Shown here: positions 1 to 8,710 of the stretch, one piece after another
Layout of the letters: every line of letters begins with the position of its first letter
How positions within the stretch are numbered: the stretch's first letter is position 1
Origin: Sphingomonas jinjuensis
GTDB lineage: Bacteria > Pseudomonadota > Alphaproteobacteria > Sphingomonadales > Sphingomonadaceae
Length of the DNA: 64,000 nt
Assembly (NCBI RefSeq): GCF_014197105.1
Contig: NZ_JACIEV010000007.1
Location: 1-64,000, forward strand
Direction: 5' to 3'
Made by a program: the position numbers and the translations under genes
The notes under the pieces: generated by a model
Seen by the model: only the letters and a program-made list of their open reading frames with translations
Told to the model about the DNA's origin: nothing
Databases searched by the model: none

Positions 1-519
1 TCCGGTTCCGCTTCGCTCCACCTACGACCGGCAATGGCAGCGGAGACGACAATGCACTAACTAACAACCCGGACCACCCCGTGGGGGCTGCTCATCCTGC
101 CGACCGATCCGGCGGTGCTCTTCGGCACGCTCGGCTATACCTTCAACTTCGGCCGAGCAGTGAACACGCGGATCGGCTCTGCCATCGTCGATCGGGTGAC
201 GCCCGGTGGTGCGCCCGCCGTGAGCGTGGGCGTCGCCATCTCGCTCAACCCGCGTACCTCGATAAGCCTCGGCTACGCCCAGACGGTCGCACTCGGCACG
301 AGAACGCGGCTGCGCACGATTGATCCACAAACCGGCGCGATCAGCGACCCTATCGACGTCAACACGCGCACGTTGCAGCTCGGACGCCTGCTGTTCGGCG
401 TCAGCTATCGCACCAGTCCGGCGACAACGATCAACTGGAACGTCGAGCTGGGCGCCACCGACGATGCGACCGACGTCCGCACGACACTGCGCATCCCGCT
501 GAACCTGAGCTTATTCTAG
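1..519 (+). pseudogene. C-terminal part of an outer-membrane beta-barrel protein, reading frame apparently broken
   Basis: The segment from about 91 to 519 encodes alternating hydrophobic/polar strands typical of a beta-barrel and ends in a C-terminal Phe (NLSLF), the usual barrel-assembly signal. The stretch LPTDPAVLFGTLGYTFNF resembles a family of uncharacterised outer-membrane transporter-like proteins. In this frame there is a stop at 58-60. The plausible upstream coding sequence (PPTTGNGSGDD) lies in another frame, and dropping one G from the G5 run at 83-87 would join the two. Either the gene carries a +1 frameshift or the sequence has a homopolymer error. The N-terminus lies outside the window, so the function is unknown. 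Confidence 0.55.
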
Positions 520-819
520 CGATCGCCGCGAAGTGGGATCAGGCGTCAAGAGGCGGCATACGACGCACGGGAGCTTGGCCGACGTAGCAGTCCTGACGTG
601 ATGTCCGTCGATAACGCGGGCAGCGAGGTCGCGGCTGAGAGCACGCTAGCGTTTAATAGCACCCCAATCAGGTCGGTTCGATCAGCGATGGCAGTCCTTG
701 CCAGCGACGAGCAGCGTAGCTTCCGTCAGCGAAGCTCCGCCGGCGGCAGTACGCCCCCCGCGCGCCACCGTGTCGGCGCGGGTGGCTGCAGTATAACGCG
801 CAGCAACGTCGATCGATCG
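520..819. other. Intergenic region without a recognisable gene
   Basis: Between the broken outer-membrane gene and the putative Pho box I see no credible coding sequence. The open frame starting near 598 is rich in Arg and Ser in the way out-of-frame high-GC DNA is, and it runs into the receptor gene in the wrong frame. No repeat or RNA gene was recognised. Confidence 0.5.
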
Positions 820-852
820 ACGTCATCAACCTGTCATCCCAGTTTCATGCAA
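820..852 (+). promoter_or_regulatory. Putative Pho box (three 11-bp repeats)
   Basis: Three consecutive 11-bp units start at 820 (ACGTCATCAAC), 831 (CTGTCATCCCA) and 842 (GTTTCATGCAA). The TCAT cores are spaced exactly 11 bp. This matches the known architecture of PhoB sites, which are CTGTCAT-type heptamers followed by 4-bp spacers. The block lies about 80 bp upstream of a TonB receptor-phytase-alkaline phosphatase operon, the expected place for phosphate-starvation control. Binding by PhoB is inferred, and no regulator gene is in the window. Confidence 0.6.
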
Positions 853-929
853 GCGCCACGAGCCGGCCCTAGGCGCGCCGCAGGAGGCGAGCGGATTACC
901 GCCGCCGCGCACCTTGGGGGCTTATCATC

Positions 930-3900
930 ATGCACATCATCCTGCGCGGTCGCGCCGGTCGGACGCTCGCCTGTGTCCTGCTCGTCGGTTGCGGCCAGGC
1001 GGCGCTGGCGACGGGGGCGGCCGCCGTCGATCTGTCGGCAACCGCGGCTATCAATGCGGCGATATCGGCACCGGGCAGCATCGAGGGCAGCGTCACCCAG
1101 GCCAATGGCGACTATCTCGACGGTGCGTCGGTCTCGATCCCCGCGATCGATCGCACGACGACGGTCGACCGCTCGGGCCGCTATCGCATCGGCAACCTGC
1201 CCGCAGGCTCCTACGAGCTGGTCGTCCGCTACGTCGGCCTGCCCGACCAGCGCCTGTCGGTGACGGTCGGCGATGCCGCCGTGACGCAGAACGTGACGTT
1301 CGCCGAGACGATCGACGCGGCTGGCGAGGGCGCCGGCGAGATCGTCGTCAACGGATCGCGCCCGATCGCGGAATCGGAAGCGGCCGCGCTCCAGATCCAG
1401 CGGACCAGCGACTCGCTCGTCTCGGTCGTCGCCTCGGACTCGGTCGGCCGGTTGCCCGACCAGAACATCGCCCAGGCGGTCAGCCGCCTGCCCGGCGTCG
1501 CGGTGCAGCGCGACCAGGGCCAGGCGCGCTACATCAACCTGCGCGGCGCGCCGATCAATTGGACGACGCTGTCGTTCGACGGCATCAACGTCGTCAGCCC
1601 CGAAGGGCGCGATGCGCGCTTCGACAGCATCCCGTCGGCGATCGCGTCGCAGATCATCGTGCGCAAGGCGGTGACCCCGGACATGACCGGCGAGACGATC
1701 GCGGGCAACGTCGACATCATCACCCGCTCCGCCTTCGACTATCCGGGCTTCAAGGTGCAGGCCAAGGGCGGCATCGGCCATGTCGAGCTCGGCAAGAAGA
1801 CCGAATATGAAGGCTCGCTGGTCGTCTCCGACCGGTTCGACACCGGCATCGGTGAATTCGGCCTCGTCTCGTCGGCAAGCCTGTATCGCCGCGGCATGGT
1901 CACCGACAATTTCGAGACCGATTGGGAAGCGGTGGGCGAGGATCGTCGCCCCGGCTTTCAGGATCGGATCTGGGCGCGCGAAACGGAAAACAAGCTCTAT
2001 CGCCTGACGCGCAAGAACTATTCGCTGTCGACCCGGCTCGACTGGCGCCCGAACGACGGCAATTCGCGTCTTTTCGCCGAGACGATCTATTCGGCGTTCC
2101 AGGACGATGAGCTGCGCAACAACTATATCGTCGATCTCGACGACCAGCAGTCGCGTGCGCCCACCGGCACCGCCGCCTGCGCCGTCAACGCGACGCCGGC
2201 CGCCGGCACCACGGGCTATGCCGACATCTGCACCGGCAACACGCCGCTGCGCGGCACCGTCTATGGCATCGACCTCAATTCCAACTTCACCGTGCGCGCG
2301 TACAAGCAGTCGGTGTTCACCAACACGATCGGCGGCGATCACGAGCTGGGCGATTGGACGGTGGCGTGGCGCGGCAACTACACGCGGTCGATCGACGACC
2401 GGACGCAGCCGGCGCAGTTGAACTACGACAGCCCCAGCTTCGGCACCAACGGCGCGAACGCCGGCAACCGCCTGACCGTCGCCTACGACCTGTCGGACCC
2501 GCAGCTGGCGCGCATCCAGCTGTACCGCACGATCCGCAACGCCAACGGCACCTTCGCGCGCGGCGATCGGGTGATCGCGATCGAGGATTTCCCGCGCACC
2601 CTGGCGCGCCTCCGCTCGCTTAAGGCGAAGGACGTGACCACGGCGTACACCGCCAAGCTGGACGTGACGCGCGAGACGACGCTGGGCGCATTACCGGTGA
2701 AGTTCGCGGCGGGCCTGCGCTACGACGACCGCACGAAGACGTCGAAGGAGTATCTGCTCGAGCTTAACAGCGCCGCGCAGTTCGCCGCGGCCGGCATCAA
2801 CACCGGCTATGCGGCGATCGCGATCCCCGGCGGCTTCCAGGGCGAAATCCCGCTCGGCTACACCTTCCAGTATTTCGGGCGCGACAAGATCCTGGGCCTC
2901 GTCGACCAGGCGAAGCGGGTCGGCAGCTACAACCTCGTCACCGGCAATTTCTACGATGTCGAGGAGAAGGTCTACGCCGGCTATGCGATGACGACGGCGA
3001 CGACCGATTGGGGCAGCATCGTCGGCGGTGCCCGCGTTGAGCATGTCCGCAACATCAGCAACGCCATCTCGGCGCTGGGGCCGATCCAGGTGTCGTCCAA
3101 TTCGACGCTGGTCTATCCCAGCCTGCACTTCAACTGGAACGTCAACGACGCGATGAAGGCGCGGCTGTCGTTCAACACCGGCGCGGCGCGGCCCGATTAC
3201 GACCAACTGCGGCCGAACTTCAGCTTCAACGACGCCAACCAGACGATCTCGGGCGGCAACCCGGATGCGAAGCCCGAAAAGGCGCGCGGCGTCGACCTGT
3301 ACGTCGAATATTACACCATGCCGCGCGGCTTCCTGTCGGTCGGCATCTTCTACAAGGACGTGGAGGACGTGCTGTTCGACTCCGCACGGACCTTCGGCAG
3401 CGACCGGCTGAACGCGAACGGGGTCGACCGGTCGCAGTACACCTTCTCGACCATCCTCAACGGCGGCGACGGTTCGATCTATGGCATCGAGGCGGCGATC
3501 CAGCAGCAGCTCGACCCGTTCGTCGGCGACCTCGGCCTGCCGGCGTGGATGGGCGGCTTCGGCGTCCAGCTCAACGCGACGCTGAACAAGAGCCGGTCGG
3601 TCACTCCGGACGGGCGTCGCGTCAAGCTGCCGGGCACGTCGGATGCGGTGTACAACCTGATCGCCTATTACGAGAAATACGGCTTCTCGGCCCGGGTGTC
3701 GTACCAGAACCGCTCGCCCTGGCTCGATGCGATCGGCGCGTTCGGGGCGGTCAACGGCGTCAATCGCGGCATCGACGGCGGCGATTTCTATTGGGCCAAG
3801 GACAATGAGCTCGACGCCAGCGTCCGCTATGCGATCACGCCCGCGGTCGAGATCTTCGGCGATTTCTCGAACCTGCTCAACGGCCCCGGCCGTCGCTATG

Positions 3901-3977
3901 TCGGCAATACGCAGTACACGATCGAGCATGAGACCTTCGGTCGCCGCTACACCGGCGGCGTGCGGGTGACCTTCTGA
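930..3977 (+). CDS. TonB-dependent receptor, phytase-linked
   Basis: This 1015-residue outer-membrane active transporter has an N-terminal signal peptide (about residues 1-32). A carboxypeptidase-regulatory-like beta-sandwich follows at about 48-125 (GRYRIGNLPAGSYELVVRY), then a TonB-box-like EIVVNG at 137-142, a plug domain (about 150-290) and a 22-strand-type barrel ending in VRVTF. Length and domain order fit the large TonB receptors common in Sphingomonadaceae and Caulobacter. Its stop overlaps the ATG of the downstream phytase (TGATG), so the two are translationally coupled. That context suggests uptake of an organic phosphate such as an inositol phosphate or its breakdown product. The substrate is inferred from neighbours only. 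Confidence 0.9.
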   Translation: MHIILRGRAGRTLACVLLVGCGQAALATGAAAVDLSATAAINAAISAPGSIEGSVTQANGDYLDGASVSIPAIDRTTTVDRSGRYRIGNLPAGSYELVVRYVGLPDQRLSVTVGDAAVTQNVTFAETIDAAGEGAGEIVVNGSRPIAESEAAALQIQRTSDSLVSVVASDSVGRLPDQNIAQAVSRLPGVAVQRDQGQARYINLRGAPINWTTLSFDGINVVSPEGRDARFDSIPSAIASQIIVRKAVTPDMTGETIAGNVDIITRSAFDYPGFKVQAKGGIGHVELGKKTEYEGSLVVSDRFDTGIGEFGLVSSASLYRRGMVTDNFETDWEAVGEDRRPGFQDRIWARETENKLYRLTRKNYSLSTRLDWRPNDGNSRLFAETIYSAFQDDELRNNYIVDLDDQQSRAPTGTAACAVNATPAAGTTGYADICTGNTPLRGTVYGIDLNSNFTVRAYKQSVFTNTIGGDHELGDWTVAWRGNYTRSIDDRTQPAQLNYDSPSFGTNGANAGNRLTVAYDLSDPQLARIQLYRTIRNANGTFARGDRVIAIEDFPRTLARLRSLKAKDVTTAYTAKLDVTRETTLGALPVKFAAGLRYDDRTKTSKEYLLELNSAAQFAAAGINTGYAAIAIPGGFQGEIPLGYTFQYFGRDKILGLVDQAKRVGSYNLVTGNFYDVEEKVYAGYAMTTATTDWGSIVGGARVEHVRNISNAISALGPIQVSSNSTLVYPSLHFNWNVNDAMKARLSFNTGAARPDYDQLRPNFSFNDANQTISGGNPDAKPEKARGVDLYVEYYTMPRGFLSVGIFYKDVEDVLFDSARTFGSDRLNANGVDRSQYTFSTILNGGDGSIYGIEAAIQQQLDPFVGDLGLPAWMGGFGVQLNATLNKSRSVTPDGRRVKLPGTSDAVYNLIAYYEKYGFSARVSYQNRSPWLDAIGAFGAVNGVNRGIDGGDFYWAKDNELDASVRYAITPAVEIFGDFSNLLNGPGRRYVGNTQYTIEHETFGRRYTGGVRVTF

Positions 3978-4990
3978 TGGCGGCGTTGCTGGCTTCGCTG
4001 CTCGTGCAGGCGGTCGTCGCAGCGCCTGCGCCCGCTCCCGCCGCGACCGTCCCCGCTACGGCGGAGACGGCGCCGGTGGCGAGCGCGGACGATGCCGCCG
4101 ACGATCCGGCGATCTGGCGCAATCCGCGCGATCCGGCGCGCAGCCTGGTCGTCGCGACCGACAAGCAGGCGGGGATCCACGTCTATAACCTGAAGGGCCG
4201 GCGCGTCAGCTACACGCCGGCGCCGCGCCTCAACAACGTCGACCTTCGTAGCGTGAAGGGCAGCGTCGTCGTCGCCGCCAGCGACCGCGCCGACGCGGCG
4301 CGGGCGCATGTGTCGCTGTTCCGGCTCGATACCGACGCCGGACGGCTGGCGCCGCTCGGTCGCCTGCCGGTCGGGCCGGGCGAGGCCTATGGCATGTGTC
4401 TGTGGACGCGGGCAAGGGACGGCGCGCTGTTCGGCTTTCTGGTGATGAAGGACGGGCGGATCGATCAGGTCGCGATCGACTTTGCCGGCACTTCGCCGAC
4501 GGTGCGGCTCGTCCGATCGATGAAGCTCGGCACCCAGTCGGAAGGATGCGTGGCCGACGACCGCACCGGCCAGTTCTACGTCGCCGAGGAGGACGTGGGG
4601 CTGTGGCGGTTCGACGCCGACCCCGCCGCGCCCGTGACGGGCAAAGCGGTGGCGACGGTCGACGGCGTGCGGCTGGTCGCCGATGCGGAGGGGCTGGCGC
4701 TGGCACCGAAGGGGCGCCGTGGCGGCTATCTCGTCGTGTCGAGCCAGGGCGACAATGCCTACACGCTCTATCGGCTGCCGGACATGGCCTATGCCGGGCG
4801 CTTCCGCATCGATGGCGGCGCGATCGACGGGACCAGCGAGACCGACGGGATCGATCTGATGCTCGGCGATTTCGGGCCGGACTATCGCGAAGGGCTGTTC
4901 GTCGCGCAGGACGGCGACAATGCGCCTGACACGCAGAACTTCAAATATGCCAGCTGGGCGGCGATCCGCCGCGCGCTGAAGCTGCGCTGA
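3977..4990 (+). CDS. 3-phytase, beta-propeller family
   Basis: This 337-residue protein has a cleavable signal peptide (about 1-25) and the hallmark motifs of beta-propeller (BPP) phytases: DDAADDPAIW near the start of the mature protein, NNVDLR, YVAEEDVGLWRF, SSQGDNAYTLY and ETDGID. In the family the acidic residues of these motifs bind the calcium ions that hold and hydrolyse phytate. The enzyme is predicted to release phosphate from phytate in the periplasm or at the cell surface. The ATG overlaps the receptor stop by one base, and the alkaline phosphatase gene starts 13 bp after its stop. The three genes form one operon for acquiring organic phosphate. Confidence 0.9.
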   Translation: MAALLASLLVQAVVAAPAPAPAATVPATAETAPVASADDAADDPAIWRNPRDPARSLVVATDKQAGIHVYNLKGRRVSYTPAPRLNNVDLRSVKGSVVVAASDRADAARAHVSLFRLDTDAGRLAPLGRLPVGPGEAYGMCLWTRARDGALFGFLVMKDGRIDQVAIDFAGTSPTVRLVRSMKLGTQSEGCVADDRTGQFYVAEEDVGLWRFDADPAAPVTGKAVATVDGVRLVADAEGLALAPKGRRGGYLVVSSQGDNAYTLYRLPDMAYAGRFRIDGGAIDGTSETDGIDLMLGDFGPDYREGLFVAQDGDNAPDTQNFKYASWAAIRRALKLR

Positions 4991-5003
4991 GGGAGACGTC
5001 GGG

Positions 5004-6158
5004 ATGATCGCACGCACGCTGGCGGCGGCGCTGGTCGCGGCCACGCTGATGGGACACGGCGCGGCGGCGATGCCGCGCGGCGCGCGCCACAAGGCGGTGG
5101 CGGCGAAGCCCGCCGCGCGGCCGCGCAACATCATCCTGTTCCTGGGCGATGCCGGTGGCATTCCGACGCTGAACGCAGGCGGGCTGATGGCGCATGACCG
5201 GCCGCAGGCGCTGTTCATCCAGTCGATGCCGCACATCGGCCTGTCCGATACCTCGGCGCGCAATCGCTGGGTCACCGATTCCGCTGCCGGAATGACCGCG
5301 ATCATGAGCGGCCACAAGACCGACAACGGCATGGTCGGCATGGTGCCCGCCGCCGGTGACGGTGGCGCGCCGGTGGCGATCCGGTCGTTCATGGAGATCG
5401 CGCGGGCGCATGGCCTGGCGACCGGCGTCGTCACCAACCAGCCGATCTGGGATGCGACGCCCGCCGCCTGCTTCGCCCACGTCCCCTCACGCAAGGACAA
5501 GGATGCGATCTTCGCGCAGATGCTCGCGCCGCAACAGGGCAAGGTCGTCGACATTCTGGTCGGGCGCGGCCTCGGCGATGCCGACGCCGTCTTCGCCAAG
5601 CGCGGCACGACCGCCGCCGCCGCCTTCGCGCAGGCGGGCTATCGCTTCGGCAGCGACCCGGCGCTGATCGCGCAGGCCCCGCGCGCGGCGGTCCTGCTCG
5701 ATACCGACTATGCGCCGACGCCTGCGGTCGAGGCGACGGTGCGCCAGCTTGCCCGCAATCCCAAGGGCTATGTGTTGATGGTCGAGTGGGACATGCACAC
5801 CGACGATGCGCTGAAGGGTCTTCGTCACGTCGCCGAGATGGACGCGATGATCCGCCGCATCCGCGCGGTCGCTGGCCCCGACACGCTGATCCTGTTCACC
5901 GCCGATCACAGCTTCGGCCTGCGCATGACCGGGGGCGAGCGCGGCACGCCGCTGGCGGCGCAATATGCCGCGGCGGCGGCCAAGCCCAGGGTGACGAGCG
6001 CGACCAACCCGGTGATCAGTGTCGAGGATAGCCACACCGGCGAGGAAGTGCTCGTCGCCGCCGATGGCCCAGGCGCGGAGGCGGTGCACGGCTTTTTCCC
6101 GAACACCCGGCTGTTCCACGTGATGATGGGCGCGCTGGGATGGGACGGCGCGAATTAA
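5004..6158 (+). CDS. Alkaline phosphatase, PhoA family
   Basis: The 384-residue protein has an Ala-rich signal peptide followed by a linker. The alkaline phosphatase core shows a metal-binding Asp in LFLGDAGG (Asp49), the nucleophile region TDSAAGM (Asp92-Ser93), SGHKTDNG, the MVEWDMHTDD segment, TADHSFG and the C-terminal HTGEEV...GPGAEAVHGFF block. These match the DSA nucleophile and the three-metal ligand set of PhoA enzymes. A GGGAG ribosome binding site precedes the ATG. As the last gene of the phytase operon it probably removes phosphate from partially degraded inositol phosphates or other monoesters in the periplasm. Confidence 0.9.
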   Translation: MIARTLAAALVAATLMGHGAAAMPRGARHKAVAAKPAARPRNIILFLGDAGGIPTLNAGGLMAHDRPQALFIQSMPHIGLSDTSARNRWVTDSAAGMTAIMSGHKTDNGMVGMVPAAGDGGAPVAIRSFMEIARAHGLATGVVTNQPIWDATPAACFAHVPSRKDKDAIFAQMLAPQQGKVVDILVGRGLGDADAVFAKRGTTAAAAFAQAGYRFGSDPALIAQAPRAAVLLDTDYAPTPAVEATVRQLARNPKGYVLMVEWDMHTDDALKGLRHVAEMDAMIRRIRAVAGPDTLILFTADHSFGLRMTGGERGTPLAAQYAAAAAKPRVTSATNPVISVEDSHTGEEVLVAADGPGAEAVHGFFPNTRLFHVMMGALGWDGAN

Positions 6159-6345
6159 GATCCGCCTGAAGCGTTTACGCGCTCGCCGCGACACCCTCTG
6201 CAAGTCTGGCTGAAAATGCTGTCACATCGCGGTGCGCCGCGCTATTCTTCCGGTTTCCGGGGGGAAGGCAGATGCCGCGAACAGACCACAGGCGCGCAGC
6301 GCTAGTAGCAGGCCAGTCGTCATCGCATGCCGAGCGCGCGGCGTC

Positions 6346-8460
6346 ATGAGGTTCGACGAGACGGCATGGCGCGCCAATTATGGGGCGCTCCTCTATCAGA
6401 AGATCCCGCCGGCCACGCCGCCACGTTGGAACTTCGACAGCGGGATCGGAACGCCGGTCGTCGTCACGTATCGCTTCGCCGATACGGTGCCGTCGTACAA
6501 CCAGATGGTGTCCGCCGCCGATTTTCGCACGTTTCCTGATGATATCCGTGCCATGACCCGCGATATCATGCGCGATATCGAGCGTTTCGCGGGCGTGACC
6601 TTCGTTGAGCGCGCCGATTGGCCGTTCGAATCGGTTCAGATCGTGCTGATGGGGCGGGTCGTCGGCGGTGGCGAAGCATTCCTGCCCGATCGCACCCCTT
6701 GGGGTGGTGATCTGGTCATCGGCATCGGCAACGGGTCGAAGGGCAACGTTCTCAATTCGTCCGACCTGTTTGCCGACGGTAATTTCGTCCAGGTTCGCGA
6801 GACGTTGCTGCACGAGCTGGGCCACGCGCTGGGCCTGTATCATCCTCGCGACTACAGCAACGGCATCGAGGCTGCGTCTTCGGCCGCCTACGCCGTCGCG
6901 ATCGATCCGGCGCTCGATACCAAGCGGCAAATGATCGAGTCCTATGTACGCGACAGCGGCATCAATGGACAGTTCTTCAGCACCTATGGTCCCCTCGATA
7001 TCCTGGCGTTGCAGGAACTCTACGGGGTCAATCGAACGGCAAGTGCCGGTAACGACACCTATACGGTGCGTGTGAAGAACCCGGGGATGCTGACGCTCTG
7101 GGACGCGGGCGGGATCGACACGCTCGATCTGTCCGACCAGCTCGATCCCGCCACGGTCGACATTCGATCGGCGGCCGTGTCGTCGATCGGACGAAGCGTC
7201 GTGCCGACCGACTATGGCTCGTTTCAGACTCCCGCCTCGCTCAACGTGTTGATCGGTCCCGGCACGATCATCGAGAATGTGATCGGCACCGCCTTTGCCG
7301 ACGCCATCATTGGCAACGACGTGGCGAACCGGCTCGACGGCGGCAAGGGCCGGGACATGCTGACCGGCGGGCTGGGCGACGACGTCTATGTGGTCGATCG
7401 CAGCGACGACGGCATCATCGAGCTTGATGGTCAGGGAAGCGATACCGTCCTGACCGACGCCCTGGTCTACGAGCTTCCCCTCGACGCATCGGTCGAGACG
7501 TTGCGCGCCCTCGACCCGATGTCGCTGGCCCCCCAGGCGCTTCGCGGCAATCCCGGCGATCAGTCGATCGTCGGCAACGCCGGCAACAACACGCTGAACG
7601 GGTTCGGCGGTAGCGACACGCTGGCGGGCCTCGCGGGCGACGATACCTATCTCGTCCGCGGCGTCGGCGATCGCGTGATCGAGGCCAATGGAGAAGGCCG
7701 CGATACCGTCTTCACCACGGTCAGCTACAACCTCGGCGCCAACGAGGTCGAGATGCTGTCCACCGTCGTCCAGGCCGACACGACCCGGATCGACCTGATC
7801 GGCAACTACGCCACCCAGCTCGTCATCGGCAATTACGGCAACAACATCCTCAACGGCGGGTCCGGCGGCGACGACACGCTGATCGGCCTCAGGGGCGACG
7901 ATATCTATGCCGTCGGCAGCCAGTCGATCGCGATCGTCGAGAATGCCGGCGAAGGGTATGACTCGCTGGTGACGAGTGTCGACTACCGGCTTGCCGCCGG
8001 CGTCTCGATTGAGGCCTTCGCGGCACAGATCCGCAACGCCGCCAGCGGCTTGCGCCTCACCGGCAACGAGCTGGTCCAGGTGATCGCCGGCACCGATGCC
8101 GCCGACACCATCGATGGCGGCGGGGGCGCCGATACGCTGGTGGGAAACGGCGGAGCTGACGTTTTCGTCCTGTCGACGACGCCCACTCCGACGGCTTTCG
8201 CCCTGCTCGCGGATTTCGCCCCCGGAACCGATCGGATCGGGTTGAAGGCGGGCGTATTCGGCAGCGTCGGCGAGCGTCTCGACGTTGGCGAGTTCGTGCT
8301 GGGCGTCGCGGCGCAGGACGCCGACGATCGCATCATCTACGATCGGCCGACGGGGCGCTTGCTGTACGACCCCGACGGCACCGGCGGTGCAACGGCCGTG
8401 CAGATCGCCCAGCTGGCGGCGGGCCTAGCGCTCAGTGATGGCGACCTGATCGTCGTGTGA
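6346..8460 (+). CDS. Serralysin-like RTX zinc metalloprotease
   Basis: The N-terminal catalytic half carries HELGHALGLYH (residues 156-166 from the chosen start), the HExxHxxGxxH zinc site of metzincins. The C-terminal half carries several blocks of the Gly-Asp-rich RTX type (GGKGRDMLTGGLGDD, NGFGGSDTLAGLAGDD, GGGGADTLVGNGGAD) that bind calcium in type I-secreted proteins. There is no N-terminal signal peptide, as expected for secretion by an ABC exporter using a C-terminal signal. I chose the ATG at 6346 because the possible extension back to 6232 is Arg-rich and unlike protein. At 704 residues it is longer than classical serralysins of about 480 residues, because the repeat region is long. 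No exporter genes are nearby. Confidence 0.85.
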   Translation: MRFDETAWRANYGALLYQKIPPATPPRWNFDSGIGTPVVVTYRFADTVPSYNQMVSAADFRTFPDDIRAMTRDIMRDIERFAGVTFVERADWPFESVQIVLMGRVVGGGEAFLPDRTPWGGDLVIGIGNGSKGNVLNSSDLFADGNFVQVRETLLHELGHALGLYHPRDYSNGIEAASSAAYAVAIDPALDTKRQMIESYVRDSGINGQFFSTYGPLDILALQELYGVNRTASAGNDTYTVRVKNPGMLTLWDAGGIDTLDLSDQLDPATVDIRSAAVSSIGRSVVPTDYGSFQTPASLNVLIGPGTIIENVIGTAFADAIIGNDVANRLDGGKGRDMLTGGLGDDVYVVDRSDDGIIELDGQGSDTVLTDALVYELPLDASVETLRALDPMSLAPQALRGNPGDQSIVGNAGNNTLNGFGGSDTLAGLAGDDTYLVRGVGDRVIEANGEGRDTVFTTVSYNLGANEVEMLSTVVQADTTRIDLIGNYATQLVIGNYGNNILNGGSGGDDTLIGLRGDDIYAVGSQSIAIVENAGEGYDSLVTSVDYRLAAGVSIEAFAAQIRNAASGLRLTGNELVQVIAGTDAADTIDGGGGADTLVGNGGADVFVLSTTPTPTAFALLADFAPGTDRIGLKAGVFGSVGERLDVGEFVLGVAAQDADDRIIYDRPTGRLLYDPDGTGGATAVQIAQLAAGLALSDGDLIVV

Positions 8461-8477
8461 CGGCGTCGCTCTCAGCG

Positions 8478-8669
8478 TCAGCGCAGCACGATTCCCAACA
8501 GCTCGAGCAATGTCGCGCCGCCGATCGGGGCGACGAGCAGGAGGAGGATGTTGACGCCCAGGATCGCGCCGAGCGTGCGCTGCTGGCGCGGTGTCAGTTG
8601 AGGCCCCCTCTTCGCCGGCCGCGGCTGCCAGGGGGGAGGGGGCGGTTGGTCCTTGAAGTCGACGAACAT
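8478..8669 (-). CDS. Small membrane protein of unknown function
   Basis: This 63-residue protein has a proline-rich cytoplasmic-looking N-terminus (residues 9-20) and a hydrophobic C-terminal half (about 33-62) that could make one long or two short membrane segments. A GGAAGGA ribosome binding site lies about 8 bp upstream of the ATG, which supports it as a real gene. It follows a DUF1993 gene on the same strand at a gap of about 40 bp. I do not recognise the family. Confidence 0.65.
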   Translation of the reverse strand: MFVDFKDQPPPPPWQPRPAKRGPQLTPRQQRTLGAILGVNILLLLVAPIGGATLLELLGIVLR

Positions 8670-8710
8670 CGACGGCGTCCTTCCGGGGTGATGGCGGCAG
8701 GCCCGAGCGC

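Noticed and set aside
598-1263. A possible gene in the region before the first TonB receptor
   Set aside because: The translation is Arg/Ser-rich without motifs, covers the putative Pho box and runs into the receptor gene in another frame.
834-2342. A 502-codon open frame on the minus strand opposite the first TonB receptor
   Set aside because: It is the Arg/Asp/Gly-rich mirror frame expected in high-GC coding DNA and lies fully inside a convincing gene.
6205-6235. A second Pho box near CTGTCACATCG before the metalloprotease
   Set aside because: Only one half-site fits and no 11-bp repeat follows.
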